The notes below the pieces were generated by a model that saw only the letters and a list, made by a program, of their open reading frames with translations, did not search any database and was not told where the DNA came from. Below are positions 7,767 through 15,533 of a stretch of DNA of 64,000 nt, piece by piece (within the stretch, counting starts at the first letter, position 1; each line of letters opens with the position of its first letter). The stretch is from assembly GCA_964500805.1 (NCBI GenBank), contig CAZCQH010000025.1:8108-72107 (forward strand), given 5' to 3'. This DNA comes from Ga0077555 sp964500805 (GTDB lineage Bacteria > Pseudomonadota > Alphaproteobacteria > Rhizobiales > Hyphomicrobiaceae). Position numbers and translations under genes: made by a program.

Positions 7767-8822
7767 ATGACTCTCCCCATTCTCATCATCGGCGGCGGGC
7801 CCGCAGGGCTGGCGGCGGCGCATGCGCTGTCTGGCGTCGGACAGCCGAGCGTGCTGGTCGAGAAGGAGCAGACGCTCGGCGGCGCGCCGATCCTCTCCGG
7901 CTACGCCAAGCTGGTGCCGTCGAACCTCTGGGCGAAGGACGCCATCGGCGGCATGGTGGAGCGCGTCGTGCGGGATGCGAACGTCACCAAGCTCACCGGC
8001 ACCACCGTGAAATCGTTCGACGGCGCGCCGGGTGCTTTCCGTGCGACGCTCTCGAACGGGCAGGCGATCGACGCCGGCGCGGCGGTGCTCTGCACGGGGT
8101 TCACGCACTTCGACTCGATCAACAAGCCCGAATGGGGCTTCGGCACCTTCCCCGACGTGGTGACGACCACCCAAGTCGAGCAGATGATCAGCTCCGGCAA
8201 AGGCGTGCGTTGCCCGTCGGATGGGAGGAAGCCGAAGCGCGTTGCCATCCTGCTCTGCGTCGGCAGCCGCGACCGGCAGATCGGCCGCGAGTGGTGCTCG
8301 AAGATCTGCTGCACGGTCTCGGCCAACATGGCCATGGAGATTCGTGAGGAGCTGCCCGACGCCCACGTCTACATCTACTACATGGATATCCGCACCTTCG
8401 GGCACTACGAGACCGACTACTATTGGCGCAGCCAGGAGGAGTTCAAGGTCAAGTACATCAAGGCGCGCATCGCCGAGGTGACGAGCGACGGCCGCCAGCT
8501 GATCGTGAAGGGCGAGGATACGCTGGTGAAGCGGCCGATCACCATTCCGTTCGATCTCGTCGTGCACGCCATCGGCATGGACCCGAACGTCGACAACATG
8601 ACGCTCTCCGCGGTGTTCGGCGTCGAGCTGCACAAGCACGGCTACATCGCGCGGAAGGACACCTACGGCGTGATGGGCGCCACGTCGCGGCCGGGCGTGT
8701 TCGTGGCGGGAGCCGCCATCGGCCCCGAGACCATCGACGACTCGATCGCGCAAGCCAACGCCGCGGCGCTGTCCGCCCTCGCCGCCGCCCGCGGCACCGG
8801 ACAGATGCGGGCGGCGGAGTGA
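7767..8822 (+). CDS. hdrA: sHdr complex flavoprotein HdrA
   Basis: The 351-residue FAD-containing subunit has the Rossmann motif GGGPAGLAAAHAL at residues 9-21 and the HdrA hallmark cysteines C164 and C177/C181/C182 (LCVGSRDR, then WCSKICC), which bind a 4Fe-4S cluster next to FAD. The following YIYYMDIRTFG and the DPNVDNM...GYIA segments also match HdrA. It lacks the long N- and C-terminal ferredoxin parts of methanogen HdrA (about 650 residues), as expected for the sHdr form. It is the expected site of electron exit to a soluble carrier, NAD+ in characterised systems. ATG 7767 is preferred over GTG 7755 because the FAD motif then starts at the usual place. Confidence 0.9.
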   Translation: MTLPILIIGGGPAGLAAAHALSGVGQPSVLVEKEQTLGGAPILSGYAKLVPSNLWAKDAIGGMVERVVRDANVTKLTGTTVKSFDGAPGAFRATLSNGQAIDAGAAVLCTGFTHFDSINKPEWGFGTFPDVVTTTQVEQMISSGKGVRCPSDGRKPKRVAILLCVGSRDRQIGREWCSKICCTVSANMAMEIREELPDAHVYIYYMDIRTFGHYETDYYWRSQEEFKVKYIKARIAEVTSDGRQLIVKGEDTLVKRPITIPFDLVVHAIGMDPNVDNMTLSAVFGVELHKHGYIARKDTYGVMGATSRPGVFVAGAAIGPETIDDSIAQANAAALSALAAARGTGQMRAAE

Positions 8823-8884
8823 ACAAAGCAGCGGTCTGGAGCAGCGGAGCGCTTCGGTGACTTCAGCCTTGCCTCACCCTCATG

Positions 8885-9022
8885 TGTCATCCTCGCGCGT
8901 GTCGCGAGGACCCATGGCGCTGCGAGTCGATGCGGTGGATCGTGCATGCGGAGCCCGCCGCGGCATGCATCCGATGTTAGAGCCTCCTTCCCAATGGGTC
9001 CCGCGGACAAGCCGGGATGACA
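8885..9022. repeat. MITE-like palindromic element
   Basis: A 138-bp element fills the gap between hdrA and hyp. Its ends, 8885-8917 and 8991-9022, are imperfect inverted repeats that both begin TGTCATCC and reach GGACCCAT. The style matches dispersed intergenic palindromes common in Alphaproteobacteria (GTCATCC...GGATGAC). No transposase is encoded. Confidence 0.65.
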
Positions 9023-9041
9023 CCTTCGCCTGGGGCAACAC

Positions 9042-9902
9042 ATGAGTGATGCCTTGACCCTGAATGCACATCGCCCGACGCTCCACCTTTCCGGCGCCAA
9101 GTTACGGGCGGCGCTTGCGGCGCTGATCAAGGCGGCGGAGACGGTGGGCGGCATCGAACGGCTCAGCGAGGCGGTGCGGCTCAAGACTGAGCTCTTCCAG
9201 GAGCGGCTCGGCGACAGGCGCGCGGCGACGATCGAGCGCGCGAGCTTCGAGGAGATCGTGCGCTTCATGCCGACGGTCCGTCGCCGCATCGGTCCGCTGA
9301 TCGATCTGCACGGCTGGCCTGCCGTGCGCACCGCCATCTCAGCGCTGCTTGCCGACGCACATGTGCCCGGCACTGGCGATCAACGCGTCGCCGCGTTCGA
9401 GAGTGCGCTCCACGTGCGGGGTCAGACCCATGGGTCTGACCCCTTGGGCGCGCGCGAAGTCGCCAATACCCGCTTCATTCGCGATTTGGCGGCAGAGATG
9501 CTCCACAACGTCTGGCCGGAACACTACCCGCTGATGACCCGGTGGGTGTGGGACGCGCAGGCGAACACGGGCGTGTTGCGCGAGATCTGGCACGACGCGG
9601 CGACCGCGAGCGACGATGTCGATCACCTTGTGATCGACATCCCCGATGGGCACGAAACATTCCTGGTGCTGCGCGAGGAGCTGTCGCAGTTTCTGGCCAA
9701 TGAGGGCATCTTCCGTGACATGCTATGGTATGTGGATCTGATCTGCGCTCAGATCTACGGCGGCTACATCAACGCGCAGGGCGGCGCCTACCTGAAGACC
9801 GACTTCAACGCCGCCGCACCCGATCCTCTGGAGCAGACGCGGCGCATTCTCGGGCTGGATGTGCGGAAGGCACCGAAGGGGCGAATGGCGAGTAGCGAAT
9901 AG
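9042..9902 (+). CDS. sHdr-associated conserved protein (Hyp)
   Basis: The 286-residue protein has no recognised catalytic motif, but its place between hdrA and hdrC2 matches the conserved hypothetical gene of the hdrC1B1AhypC2B2 cluster. It is largely helical with a conserved-looking core (RFIRDLAAEMLHNVWPEHY, then MTRWVWDAQANTG) and a C-terminal YGGYINAQGGAYLKTDF segment. Odd feature: residues 126-134 are encoded by a perfect 26-bp palindrome (9418-9443) that also occurs in intergenic regions of this window; the frame stays open through it. Function within the complex is unknown. Confidence 0.75.
   Translation: MSDALTLNAHRPTLHLSGAKLRAALAALIKAAETVGGIERLSEAVRLKTELFQERLGDRRAATIERASFEEIVRFMPTVRRRIGPLIDLHGWPAVRTAISALLADAHVPGTGDQRVAAFESALHVRGQTHGSDPLGAREVANTRFIRDLAAEMLHNVWPEHYPLMTRWVWDAQANTGVLREIWHDAATASDDVDHLVIDIPDGHETFLVLREELSQFLANEGIFRDMLWYVDLICAQIYGGYINAQGGAYLKTDFNAAAPDPLEQTRRILGLDVRKAPKGRMASSE
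9418..9443. repeat. GGGGTCAGACCC palindrome inside the hyp gene
   Basis: This is a perfect 26-bp palindrome: GGGGTCAGACCC, a central AT, then the reverse complement. It is identical to copies at 12977-13002 and 52479-52504. It lies inside a coding region and adds about nine residues (GQTHGSDP) without breaking the frame. It is probably a REP-type mobile palindrome. Confidence 0.85.
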
Positions 9903-10013
9903 CGAGTTGGTGGCTCGTTGTTCAGGCGACGATCCGCAGCCTTAGATGCCGGCTGTTCCATGTCCACCAGTTGTGGCGCGACGATCACTTGTCACCGTGC
10001 TTCGAGGGCGCCA

Positions 10014-10090
10014 CACTCACCACTCACCACTCACCACTCACCACTCACCACTCACCACTCACCACTCACCATTCACCATTCACCACTCAC
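10014..10090 (+). repeat. Tandem repeat of 7-bp unit (11 copies)
   Basis: The unit CACTCAC is repeated eight times exactly (10014-10069), then CATTCAC twice, then CACTCAC once. The array ends 7 bases before the hdrC2 ATG and occupies the position where a ribosome-binding site would be. Copy number is likely to vary by slippage. Confidence 0.9.
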
Positions 10091-10097
10091 GCACCTA

Positions 10098-10889
10098 ATG
10101 CCCATCCACGAAAAATCGCTGATCCGGCCGGAGGATCTGAAGGTTCACGAGAGCCTGAAGATCGACGGGGTCGACGTGTCGGGGCACTGGTCGACATTCA
10201 TCTCGCCGCGCGTCGTCACCGACTACAACGAGCGGCTCGAGGAAGAGATCGCGGCAATGCCCGGCGGCGAGGATATTCACCGCTGCTGGCAGTGCGGCTC
10301 GTGCACCAATGCGTGCACCATCAACGCACTCGAGCCGCGCTTCAACCCGCGCTACTGGATCTATCTCATTCGCATGGGCTACGAGTCGGAGCTCCTGCGC
10401 GACAAGGACATCATCTGGCAGTGCGTGTCGTGCCACAAGTGCACCAGCATCTGCCCGCGCGACGTGAACCCGGAAGGCGTGATGAAGGCCACGGCGCACT
10501 GGCTCGAAGCCAAGGGCTTCACGCCGCCCTCACCTTCTCACGTCTTCGATGCGGAGTTCAGCCGCCAGGTGATCGAGCGCGGCAAGATCGAGGATACCGA
10601 GGTGCTGCACAAATTTCTGAAGCAAACGAAGCAGCCGCTGTTGCAGGACTGGCTCGTCACCATTGCGCGCAACATCGCCATGCGTCTCCCTGTGAAATGG
10701 GGTCTCAAGATGGCCTGGGCGCAGCTCTTCAAGCCGAGGACGCGCGGCTGGAACACGCGCGAGCGCCGCGCGATCGAGGACTACCTGCAGGAAATCGAGA
10801 CGGAGCGGGAGAAGGTGCTCTCGTCCCCTCTCCCTGCTCGCGCGCAACAGGCGGTGGAAAAGGCTCGGCACTCAACGCGCGAACGGTGA
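10098..10889 (+). CDS. hdrC2: sHdr complex iron-sulfur subunit HdrC2
   Basis: The 263-residue HdrC-type subunit has two 4Fe-4S motifs: C63/C66/C69/C73 (RCWQCGSCTNAC) and C109/C112/C115/C119 (QCVSCHKCTSICP). It is the second ferredoxin subunit of the sHdr complex, pairing with HdrB2. The ATG at 10098 starts MPIHEKSL and is the only start that gives this protein alone; a longer frame from 9918 would have to translate the CACTCAC repeat. No normal Shine-Dalgarno sequence precedes it, because the repeat occupies the site. It ends 11 bases before hdrB2, and the last part (SSPLPARAQQAVEKARHSTRER) is divergent. Confidence 0.88.
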   Translation: MPIHEKSLIRPEDLKVHESLKIDGVDVSGHWSTFISPRVVTDYNERLEEEIAAMPGGEDIHRCWQCGSCTNACTINALEPRFNPRYWIYLIRMGYESELLRDKDIIWQCVSCHKCTSICPRDVNPEGVMKATAHWLEAKGFTPPSPSHVFDAEFSRQVIERGKIEDTEVLHKFLKQTKQPLLQDWLVTIARNIAMRLPVKWGLKMAWAQLFKPRTRGWNTRERRAIEDYLQEIETEREKVLSSPLPARAQQAVEKARHSTRER

Positions 10890-10900
10890 GAGGGAGAAAG

Positions 10901-11851
10901 ATGGTCGATGTGACCGAGAGGGCGAAGAAGTACCAGAGCGTCGCCTACTACCCGGGTTGCGCGCTGGAGGGCTCGGGCAACGGCTATGACGTGTCCACGC
11001 GCGCCATCGCCAAGGAATTGGGCCTCGCGCTCACCGACGTCGAGAATTGGAACTGCTGCGGCGCCATGGAGGTGAAGAACGTCGATCCGCGGCTGCAGAC
11101 CTACCTCTCCTCGCGCGTGCTCTCCAATGCCGTGAACCTCGACAAGCAGAGCGTCGTGATGGCGCCCTGCAACGGCTGCTATCACAACCTCAAGAAAGCT
11201 GAGTACGACCTCACGCACGATCCGAAATCGCGCGATGTCGTTGAAAAACTCTCATCGAAAGCCGGCCACGCGACCTACAAGGCTGGCCAGGCCGAGACGA
11301 TCCACGCGCTCGACTGGCTGAAGGAGACGATCGGCGAGGATGGACTGCGCCAGCGCACGCGAGGCCGCCTCGCGGGCCTCAAAGTCGCCAACTACTACGG
11401 CTGCATGTACGTGCGCCCGCGGCACATCTTTCCCGAGAAAGACAAGGGACCGGGCTCTGAGTCGACGCAGAAGCCGCACTTCATGGACGACCTCCTGGCG
11501 GCAGCGGGCGCGAAGAACGTCGAGTTCCCGCTGAAAACCGCCTGCTGCGGCGGCGCGCACACACTCTCGGATAGCGACACGTCGACCAAGCTGGTGTTGA
11601 ACATTCTGGAAGCCGCCGAAGCCTCCGGCGCCGAGGTGATCGCCACGGAATGCCCGACCTGCCACACGGGTCTCGAGATGCATCAGGTGCGAGCTGAAAA
11701 GCGCTACGGAAAGAAGACGCAGGTCAAGATCCTCTATTTCACGCAGCTTCTCGGGCTCGCCCTCGGCATTGGCCCCCGCAATCTCGGCATCCACACCAAC
11801 ATCTCCGATGCGACGGACCTGATCTTCGAGAAGCGGCTGCTGCCCGGCTGA
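10901..11851 (+). CDS. hdrB2: sHdr complex catalytic subunit HdrB2
   Basis: The 316-residue HdrB-type subunit has two complete CCG motifs. The first is C20, C52/C53 (NWNCCGAMEVKN) and C90/C93 (APCNGCYHNLKKAE). The second is C168, C215/C216 (TACCGGAHTLS) and C251/C254 (ATECPTCHTGLEMHQ). In HdrB these bind the non-cubane 4Fe-4S clusters that handle disulfides, so this is the best-equipped catalytic subunit here, in contrast to HdrB1 with degenerate sites. GGGAGAAAG precedes the ATG at 10901, 11 bases after hdrC2. It is the last gene of the sHdr set. Confidence 0.9.
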   Translation: MVDVTERAKKYQSVAYYPGCALEGSGNGYDVSTRAIAKELGLALTDVENWNCCGAMEVKNVDPRLQTYLSSRVLSNAVNLDKQSVVMAPCNGCYHNLKKAEYDLTHDPKSRDVVEKLSSKAGHATYKAGQAETIHALDWLKETIGEDGLRQRTRGRLAGLKVANYYGCMYVRPRHIFPEKDKGPGSESTQKPHFMDDLLAAAGAKNVEFPLKTACCGGAHTLSDSDTSTKLVLNILEAAEASGAEVIATECPTCHTGLEMHQVRAEKRYGKKTQVKILYFTQLLGLALGIGPRNLGIHTNISDATDLIFEKRLLPG

Positions 11852-12009
11852 TCTCGCCGAACACTGCCAGCAATCCACAGCTTTTCAACACCTGTCCGTC
11901 GCCCCAGCGGCGCGAATCTGATCGACGGTCGGACTCCTGATCGACTCACAACGGGCGCGGACGCTTCCTGATGGCGTCGCCCGTGACCGAAGCGCACGGA
12001 GGCCCTTCC

Positions 12010-12888
12010 ATGGCGAATTTCCCGACTCATATCGGCGTTGGCGCGCTTGTTGCCGGTGCCATGGCGACGCTCACGCTCGCGGCCGACGTCGTGGCGCCGG
12101 AGAACGTCGTCGCGGTCACTGCGGCGGGCGTGCTCGGCAGCGTGCTGCCCGACATCGACCTGAAGGACTCCCGCCCGAGCCGGGCCATGTTCTCCGGGCT
12201 CGCCGCCTTCTTCTCGTTCATTGCGCTGTTTCTCTTCGTCGACCGGGTGTCGATCGCCGAGCTATGGCTGATTGCGCTCGCGGTGTTCCTCGGCATCAAG
12301 TACGTGGCGCATTTCATATTCCATCGGATGTCGTACCATCGCGGCATCTATCACTCGATCCTCGCGGCCGTCTTCTTCGCGTTCCTGACGGCTGCCGTCT
12401 ACAAACATCTGCTTGGCCGTCACGAAGGCGTATGCTGGCTCGCCGCCGTGTTCATGTTCGTTGGCTACATGACGCATCTCGTCCTCGACGAGGTCTACAG
12501 CGTCGACGTGATGGACACGCGCATCAAGGCCTCGTTCGGCACCGCGGTGAAGCTGTTCGACTACCGCAAGCTCGGGCACTCCGCCGCGATGGCCGCCGCG
12601 ACCGCCGGCGTCTTCTTCCTGACGCCGCCGACAAAAACCTTCGTCGATGGCGTCGCGACCAAGTCCATGTGGACGAGCCTGCACAGCCGCCTGCTGCCCA
12701 AGGACAGGTGGTTCGGGTTCGACGTCGCCATCCCCGCCAAGCGGGCCGAGGGCGCGCCGTCCGCTGCGGCGCCGGCCATACCATCGGGAGCGTCCCCGAT
12801 CACCACGGGTTCGACAGAACCACGGCAAGTCGTGCGTGAAATCACCCCCGCTCCCGCAGATCAGCGCGAAAGCAACCCACGGCAGTAG
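12010..12888 (+). CDS. Metal-dependent hydrolase-like membrane protein (YdjM family)
   Basis: The 292-residue protein has four to five hydrophobic segments and the conserved histidines of the YdjM/LexA-binding-type membrane hydrolase family: FPTHIGVGAL near the N-terminus, LPDIDLKDSRPSR, then SYHRGIYHS and MTHLVLDEVYSVD. These HxxxD/HRGxxHS motifs point to a membrane metalloenzyme of unknown substrate. The C-terminal 60 residues are Ala/Pro-rich and probably disordered. ATG 12010 is chosen over 11971 because GGAGG lies 8 bases upstream and MANFPTH is the usual family start. Confidence 0.75.
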   Translation: MANFPTHIGVGALVAGAMATLTLAADVVAPENVVAVTAAGVLGSVLPDIDLKDSRPSRAMFSGLAAFFSFIALFLFVDRVSIAELWLIALAVFLGIKYVAHFIFHRMSYHRGIYHSILAAVFFAFLTAAVYKHLLGRHEGVCWLAAVFMFVGYMTHLVLDEVYSVDVMDTRIKASFGTAVKLFDYRKLGHSAAMAAATAGVFFLTPPTKTFVDGVATKSMWTSLHSRLLPKDRWFGFDVAIPAKRAEGAPSAAAPAIPSGASPITTGSTEPRQVVREITPAPADQRESNPRQ

Positions 12889-12976
12889 AAACGCGGGCCT
12901 TGATCGAATTTCTCGGTCGTGGCGCACGATACCAAGATCAAAAACGTTGGATCGTAGGCCTTCGTTTTTAGTGGGC

Positions 12977-13002
12977 GGGGTCAGACCCATGGGTCTGACC
13001 CC
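12977..13002. repeat. GGGGTCAGACCC palindrome
   Basis: A perfect 26-bp palindrome identical to the copy inside hyp (9418-9443) and to the one at 52479-52504. It lies in the 563-base gap between the YdjM-like gene and lbpA. Confidence 0.85.
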
Positions 13003-13073
13003 TGGTCGGCCTCGGCCGGCCCGATTGCACTCAATTGAACGGATATCAGCACGAATTGCGGCGGAAAAGACGA

Positions 13074-13280
13074 GACTCGCATCTGCAACACGGAGCTTTG
13101 CGACCGATCGAGCGGTGGGTCCCAATTCCGACGGCAATCGTCATGGACTGTCATCAAAATTCAGCTGGGCCTGGGAGGAGGTCGGCAGGGGGGTAGCCAC
13201 TTTGGCGATCGCGCGTCCAGAGGCCCTCAGAACGCGCCAGCGCGAAGATCGAATTTCATGGATTTTATTAACGATTTCTT
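13074..13280 (+). repeat. About 200-bp dispersed repeat, copy A
   Basis: This stretch matches the reverse complement of 31123-31324 over about 200 bases with scattered substitutions and few indels. Over the last 150 bases both copies share one open frame (reading NSDGNRHGLSSKFSW and REDRI) that ends at a stop in each copy. Identity is roughly 80 percent by eye. It occupies much of the gap before lbpA. It could be a remnant of a mobile element or a small conserved peptide. Confidence 0.7.
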
Positions 13281-13451
13281 AATCATAACGCCCGGGCGCG
13301 AACTGCGTCGCCAGATGTACGCCGCGCGGGGCCAAACAGCGCGTAGCCGGCGGGACGGGAACACTCGGCTCGGGCCTGCCGATCGGAGTACCGGGACCGA
13401 GCACGATGTCTGCGCTGGCTCCAGCGCCAGACCGAGCAGTCGGCAGCCAAG

Positions 13452-13892
13452 CTACGGACAACCGTTGAACCCATCGGCCTGCATTTTGGCCTCGTAGGGC
13501 TGCGTGACGGCGGCACCGGGCGTCAGCGTCGGCTTGATCGCGGCCCAGTCGTCGGGCTTCAGGATCACGAACCAGCCCTGGGTGTAAGGGTCCTGGTTGG
13601 CGAGCTGCGGGTTGGCAACGAGGTCGTCGTTGACCTTCACCACCTCGCCGCCGGCCGCGCTCTTTGCGGGCCCGACCCACTTGCCGCTTTCGACCGTGGC
13701 ACAGCTCTTCCCAGCATCCACCTTGCGGCCAACCCTGCGCGGCTGGAAAGCGACGAGCTGCCCGGCCATGGCCGTCGCAACAGTCGTCATGCCGAGCTTG
13801 ACGGTGCCGTCCGCCTGCTCCTCGAACCAGATGTGGTTCTCGACATCATAGAGCAGGTTGTCTGGCAGATTGCAGCCTTTGACGATGGGCAT
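13452..13892 (-). CDS. lbpA: Lipoate-binding protein LbpA (GcvH-like)
   Basis: The 146-residue protein has the lipoyl-domain fold of glycine cleavage H protein. The lipoylation lysine is K71 in TVESGKWVG, within GKSCATVES...GGEVVKVND. In sHdr organisms LbpA carries sulfur intermediates on its lipoyl arm to the sHdr complex. It is called LbpA because it lies 1.6 kb from hdrB2 and no gcvT or gcvP is present. The start at 13892 (MPIVKGCNLPDNLLYDVENHIWF) fits the family; the extension upstream to 14030 does not. The C-terminus is about 15 residues longer than typical GcvH. None of the lipoate-attachment genes usually linked to lbpA (lipS1, lipS2, lipoate ligase) are in the window. Confidence 0.85.
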   Translation of the reverse strand: MPIVKGCNLPDNLLYDVENHIWFEEQADGTVKLGMTTVATAMAGQLVAFQPRRVGRKVDAGKSCATVESGKWVGPAKSAAGGEVVKVNDDLVANPQLANQDPYTQGWFVILKPDDWAAIKPTLTPGAAVTQPYEAKMQADGFNGCP

Positions 13893-14088
13893 GACGGATT
13901 CGGTTCGACGAAACTTCGGTTGATCGGTCGCGCTTGATTTAGAGCACGACCGGACGTCCGATTTCAATCCCGCCTGTCCGCCCTCGAAGCGGGCTCGACG
14001 CCAGGTGGGCGGGCACGTTGCGCCGCCCAACCATTCCTGCTTAGGTCGGCCCGATCAAACGCTCCACAGGACAAGCACGACATTGGCC

Positions 14089-14766
14089 ATGACAGACACC
14101 AAACCGCTCGTCGCCGTTATCGGCGGCACCGGCGACCTCGGGACCGGGCTCGCGCGCCGGTGGGCGAAGGCTGGATACCCGCTGCTGATCGGCTCCCGCA
14201 CGGCCGAAAAGGCCGAGACCGCCGCGACAGCCCTCGCTGCCTACGCGACTGGACTGAAGCCGAAAGGCATGGCCAACGCCGCCGCCGCGCAGGCCGCCGA
14301 GGTCGTCGTGCTGACGGTGCCGTTCGCCTCGCAAGCGGCAACGCTCGACGACATCAAGCCGCATGTGCAGGGCAAGCTCGTCATCGACACGACGGTGCCG
14401 CTGGTGCCGCCGCGGGTAGCGCGCGTGCAGCTGCCGCCGGAAGGGTGCGCGGCAGTCGCCGCACAGAACCGGCTTGGCGAGGGCGTGCGGGTCGTCTCCG
14501 CGTTCCACAACGTGGCCGCCCACAAGCTCGAGGTGGTCGACATGGACCTCGACTGCGACGTGCTCGTGTTCGGCGACAAGGCCGAGGACCGCGACGTGGC
14601 GATCAAGCTCGCCGAAGCCTGCGGCGTGCGCGGCCTCCATGCCGGACCGCTGGCGAACTCGGCGGCAGCAGAAGCGCTGACGTCCGTCATCATCGGCATC
14701 AACCGGACGTACAAGGTGGATGGCGCCTCGATCCGGATCACGGGATTTGGCCCGGCCAAGGCATGA
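14089..14766 (+). CDS. npdG: NADPH-dependent F420 reductase (F420H2:NADP oxidoreductase)
   Basis: The 225-residue Rossmann protein starts VAVIGGTGDLGTGLARRWAKAGYPLLIGSR, the NADP-binding signature of the Fno/NpdG family. It transfers hydride between NADP(H) and coenzyme F420. The AFHNVAAHKL segment and the C-terminal GPLANSAAAEALTSVIIGINRTYK match the family, and the length is normal. Its stop overlaps the cofE start by four bases (ATGA), so it heads the F420 operon. It is transcribed away from lbpA from a shared 196-base intergenic region. Confidence 0.9.
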   Translation: MTDTKPLVAVIGGTGDLGTGLARRWAKAGYPLLIGSRTAEKAETAATALAAYATGLKPKGMANAAAAQAAEVVVLTVPFASQAATLDDIKPHVQGKLVIDTTVPLVPPRVARVQLPPEGCAAVAAQNRLGEGVRVVSAFHNVAAHKLEVVDMDLDCDVLVFGDKAEDRDVAIKLAEACGVRGLHAGPLANSAAAEALTSVIIGINRTYKVDGASIRITGFGPAKA

Positions 14767-15533
14767 GCACGCGTGCGCTCACCATTACAGCACTCCCCGG
14801 CATCCCGCGCGTCAGGCCCGGCGATGATCTGGCGGCGCTGGTGATTGCGGCGATCGAGCGGGCAGGCCTGCGGCCGCGCGCGCAGGATATCGTGGTCGTC
14901 GCCCAGAAGATCATCTCGAAGTCGGAGGGCCGGATTGCGCCTTTAGACAGCGTCACGCCGTCCGCTCGAGCCGAGGAGCTGGCCGGCATCACAGGCAAGG
15001 ACGCACGGCAGCTGGAGCTGGTGCTGAAGGAATCCGACGAGGTTCTGCGCGCCAAGAAGAACGTGATCGTGGTGGCGCACCGGCTTGGGCTCGTCATGGC
15101 CAACGCCGGCATCGACCGCTCGAACGTCGAGCAGGAAGCCAAGGGCGAGAGCGTGTTGCTGCTGCCGCTCGATCCCGATGCATCGGCCGCCGCGCTCAGG
15201 ACGCGGCTCGAAGCGCGGTTCAAGGTGACGCTCGGCGTCGTGATCACGGACTCGATCGGGCGCGCTTGGCGGCTTGGAACCACGGGCCATGCGATCGGCG
15301 CCGCAGGCGTGCCATCGATCATCGACCAGCGTGGCGAGCCGGACATGAACGGGCGCAAGCTGGAGGTGACGGAGACGGCGTTCGCGGACTCGGTTGCGGC
15401 GGCGGCGGTGCTCGTGATGGGCGAAGCCGCGGAAGGAACGCCGGCGGCGCTGGTGTCGGGTCTCGCCTGGACGGCGCCCGAGAAGCCCGCGCGAGCGCTG
15501 GTGCGGCCGAAGCACGAGGATATGTTCCGGTGA
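14763..15533 (+). CDS. cofE: Coenzyme F420:L-glutamate ligase CofE
   Basis: The 256-residue enzyme adds glutamate residues to F420-0 using GTP. Visible CofE marks are IPRVRPGDDL near the N-terminus, DIVVVAQKIISKSEGR, HRLGLVMANAGID, and VVITDSIGRAWRLGTTGHAIGAAG. It is the short, single-domain form as in archaea, without the C-terminal flavin domain of mycobacterial FbiB. It overlaps the upstream reductase by ATGA and the downstream cofD by GTGA, so the three are translationally coupled. Confidence 0.92.
   Translation: MSTRALTITALPGIPRVRPGDDLAALVIAAIERAGLRPRAQDIVVVAQKIISKSEGRIAPLDSVTPSARAEELAGITGKDARQLELVLKESDEVLRAKKNVIVVAHRLGLVMANAGIDRSNVEQEAKGESVLLLPLDPDASAAALRTRLEARFKVTLGVVITDSIGRAWRLGTTGHAIGAAGVPSIIDQRGEPDMNGRKLEVTETAFADSVAAAAVLVMGEAAEGTPAALVSGLAWTAPEKPARALVRPKHEDMFR

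Noticed and set aside
10014..10090. CRISPR-like array
   Set aside because: The unit is 7 bases and contiguous, with no spacers; it is a simple tandem repeat.
9971..10900. Extension of the hdrB2 frame upstream over hdrC2
   Set aside because: The upstream part reads hdrC2 DNA in another frame; the ribosome-binding site and the CCG domain place the hdrB2 start at 10901.
13452..13892. Glycine cleavage H protein (gcvH)
   Set aside because: No gcvT or gcvP is nearby, and the sHdr genes are adjacent, so LbpA fits better. The distinction is not absolute.
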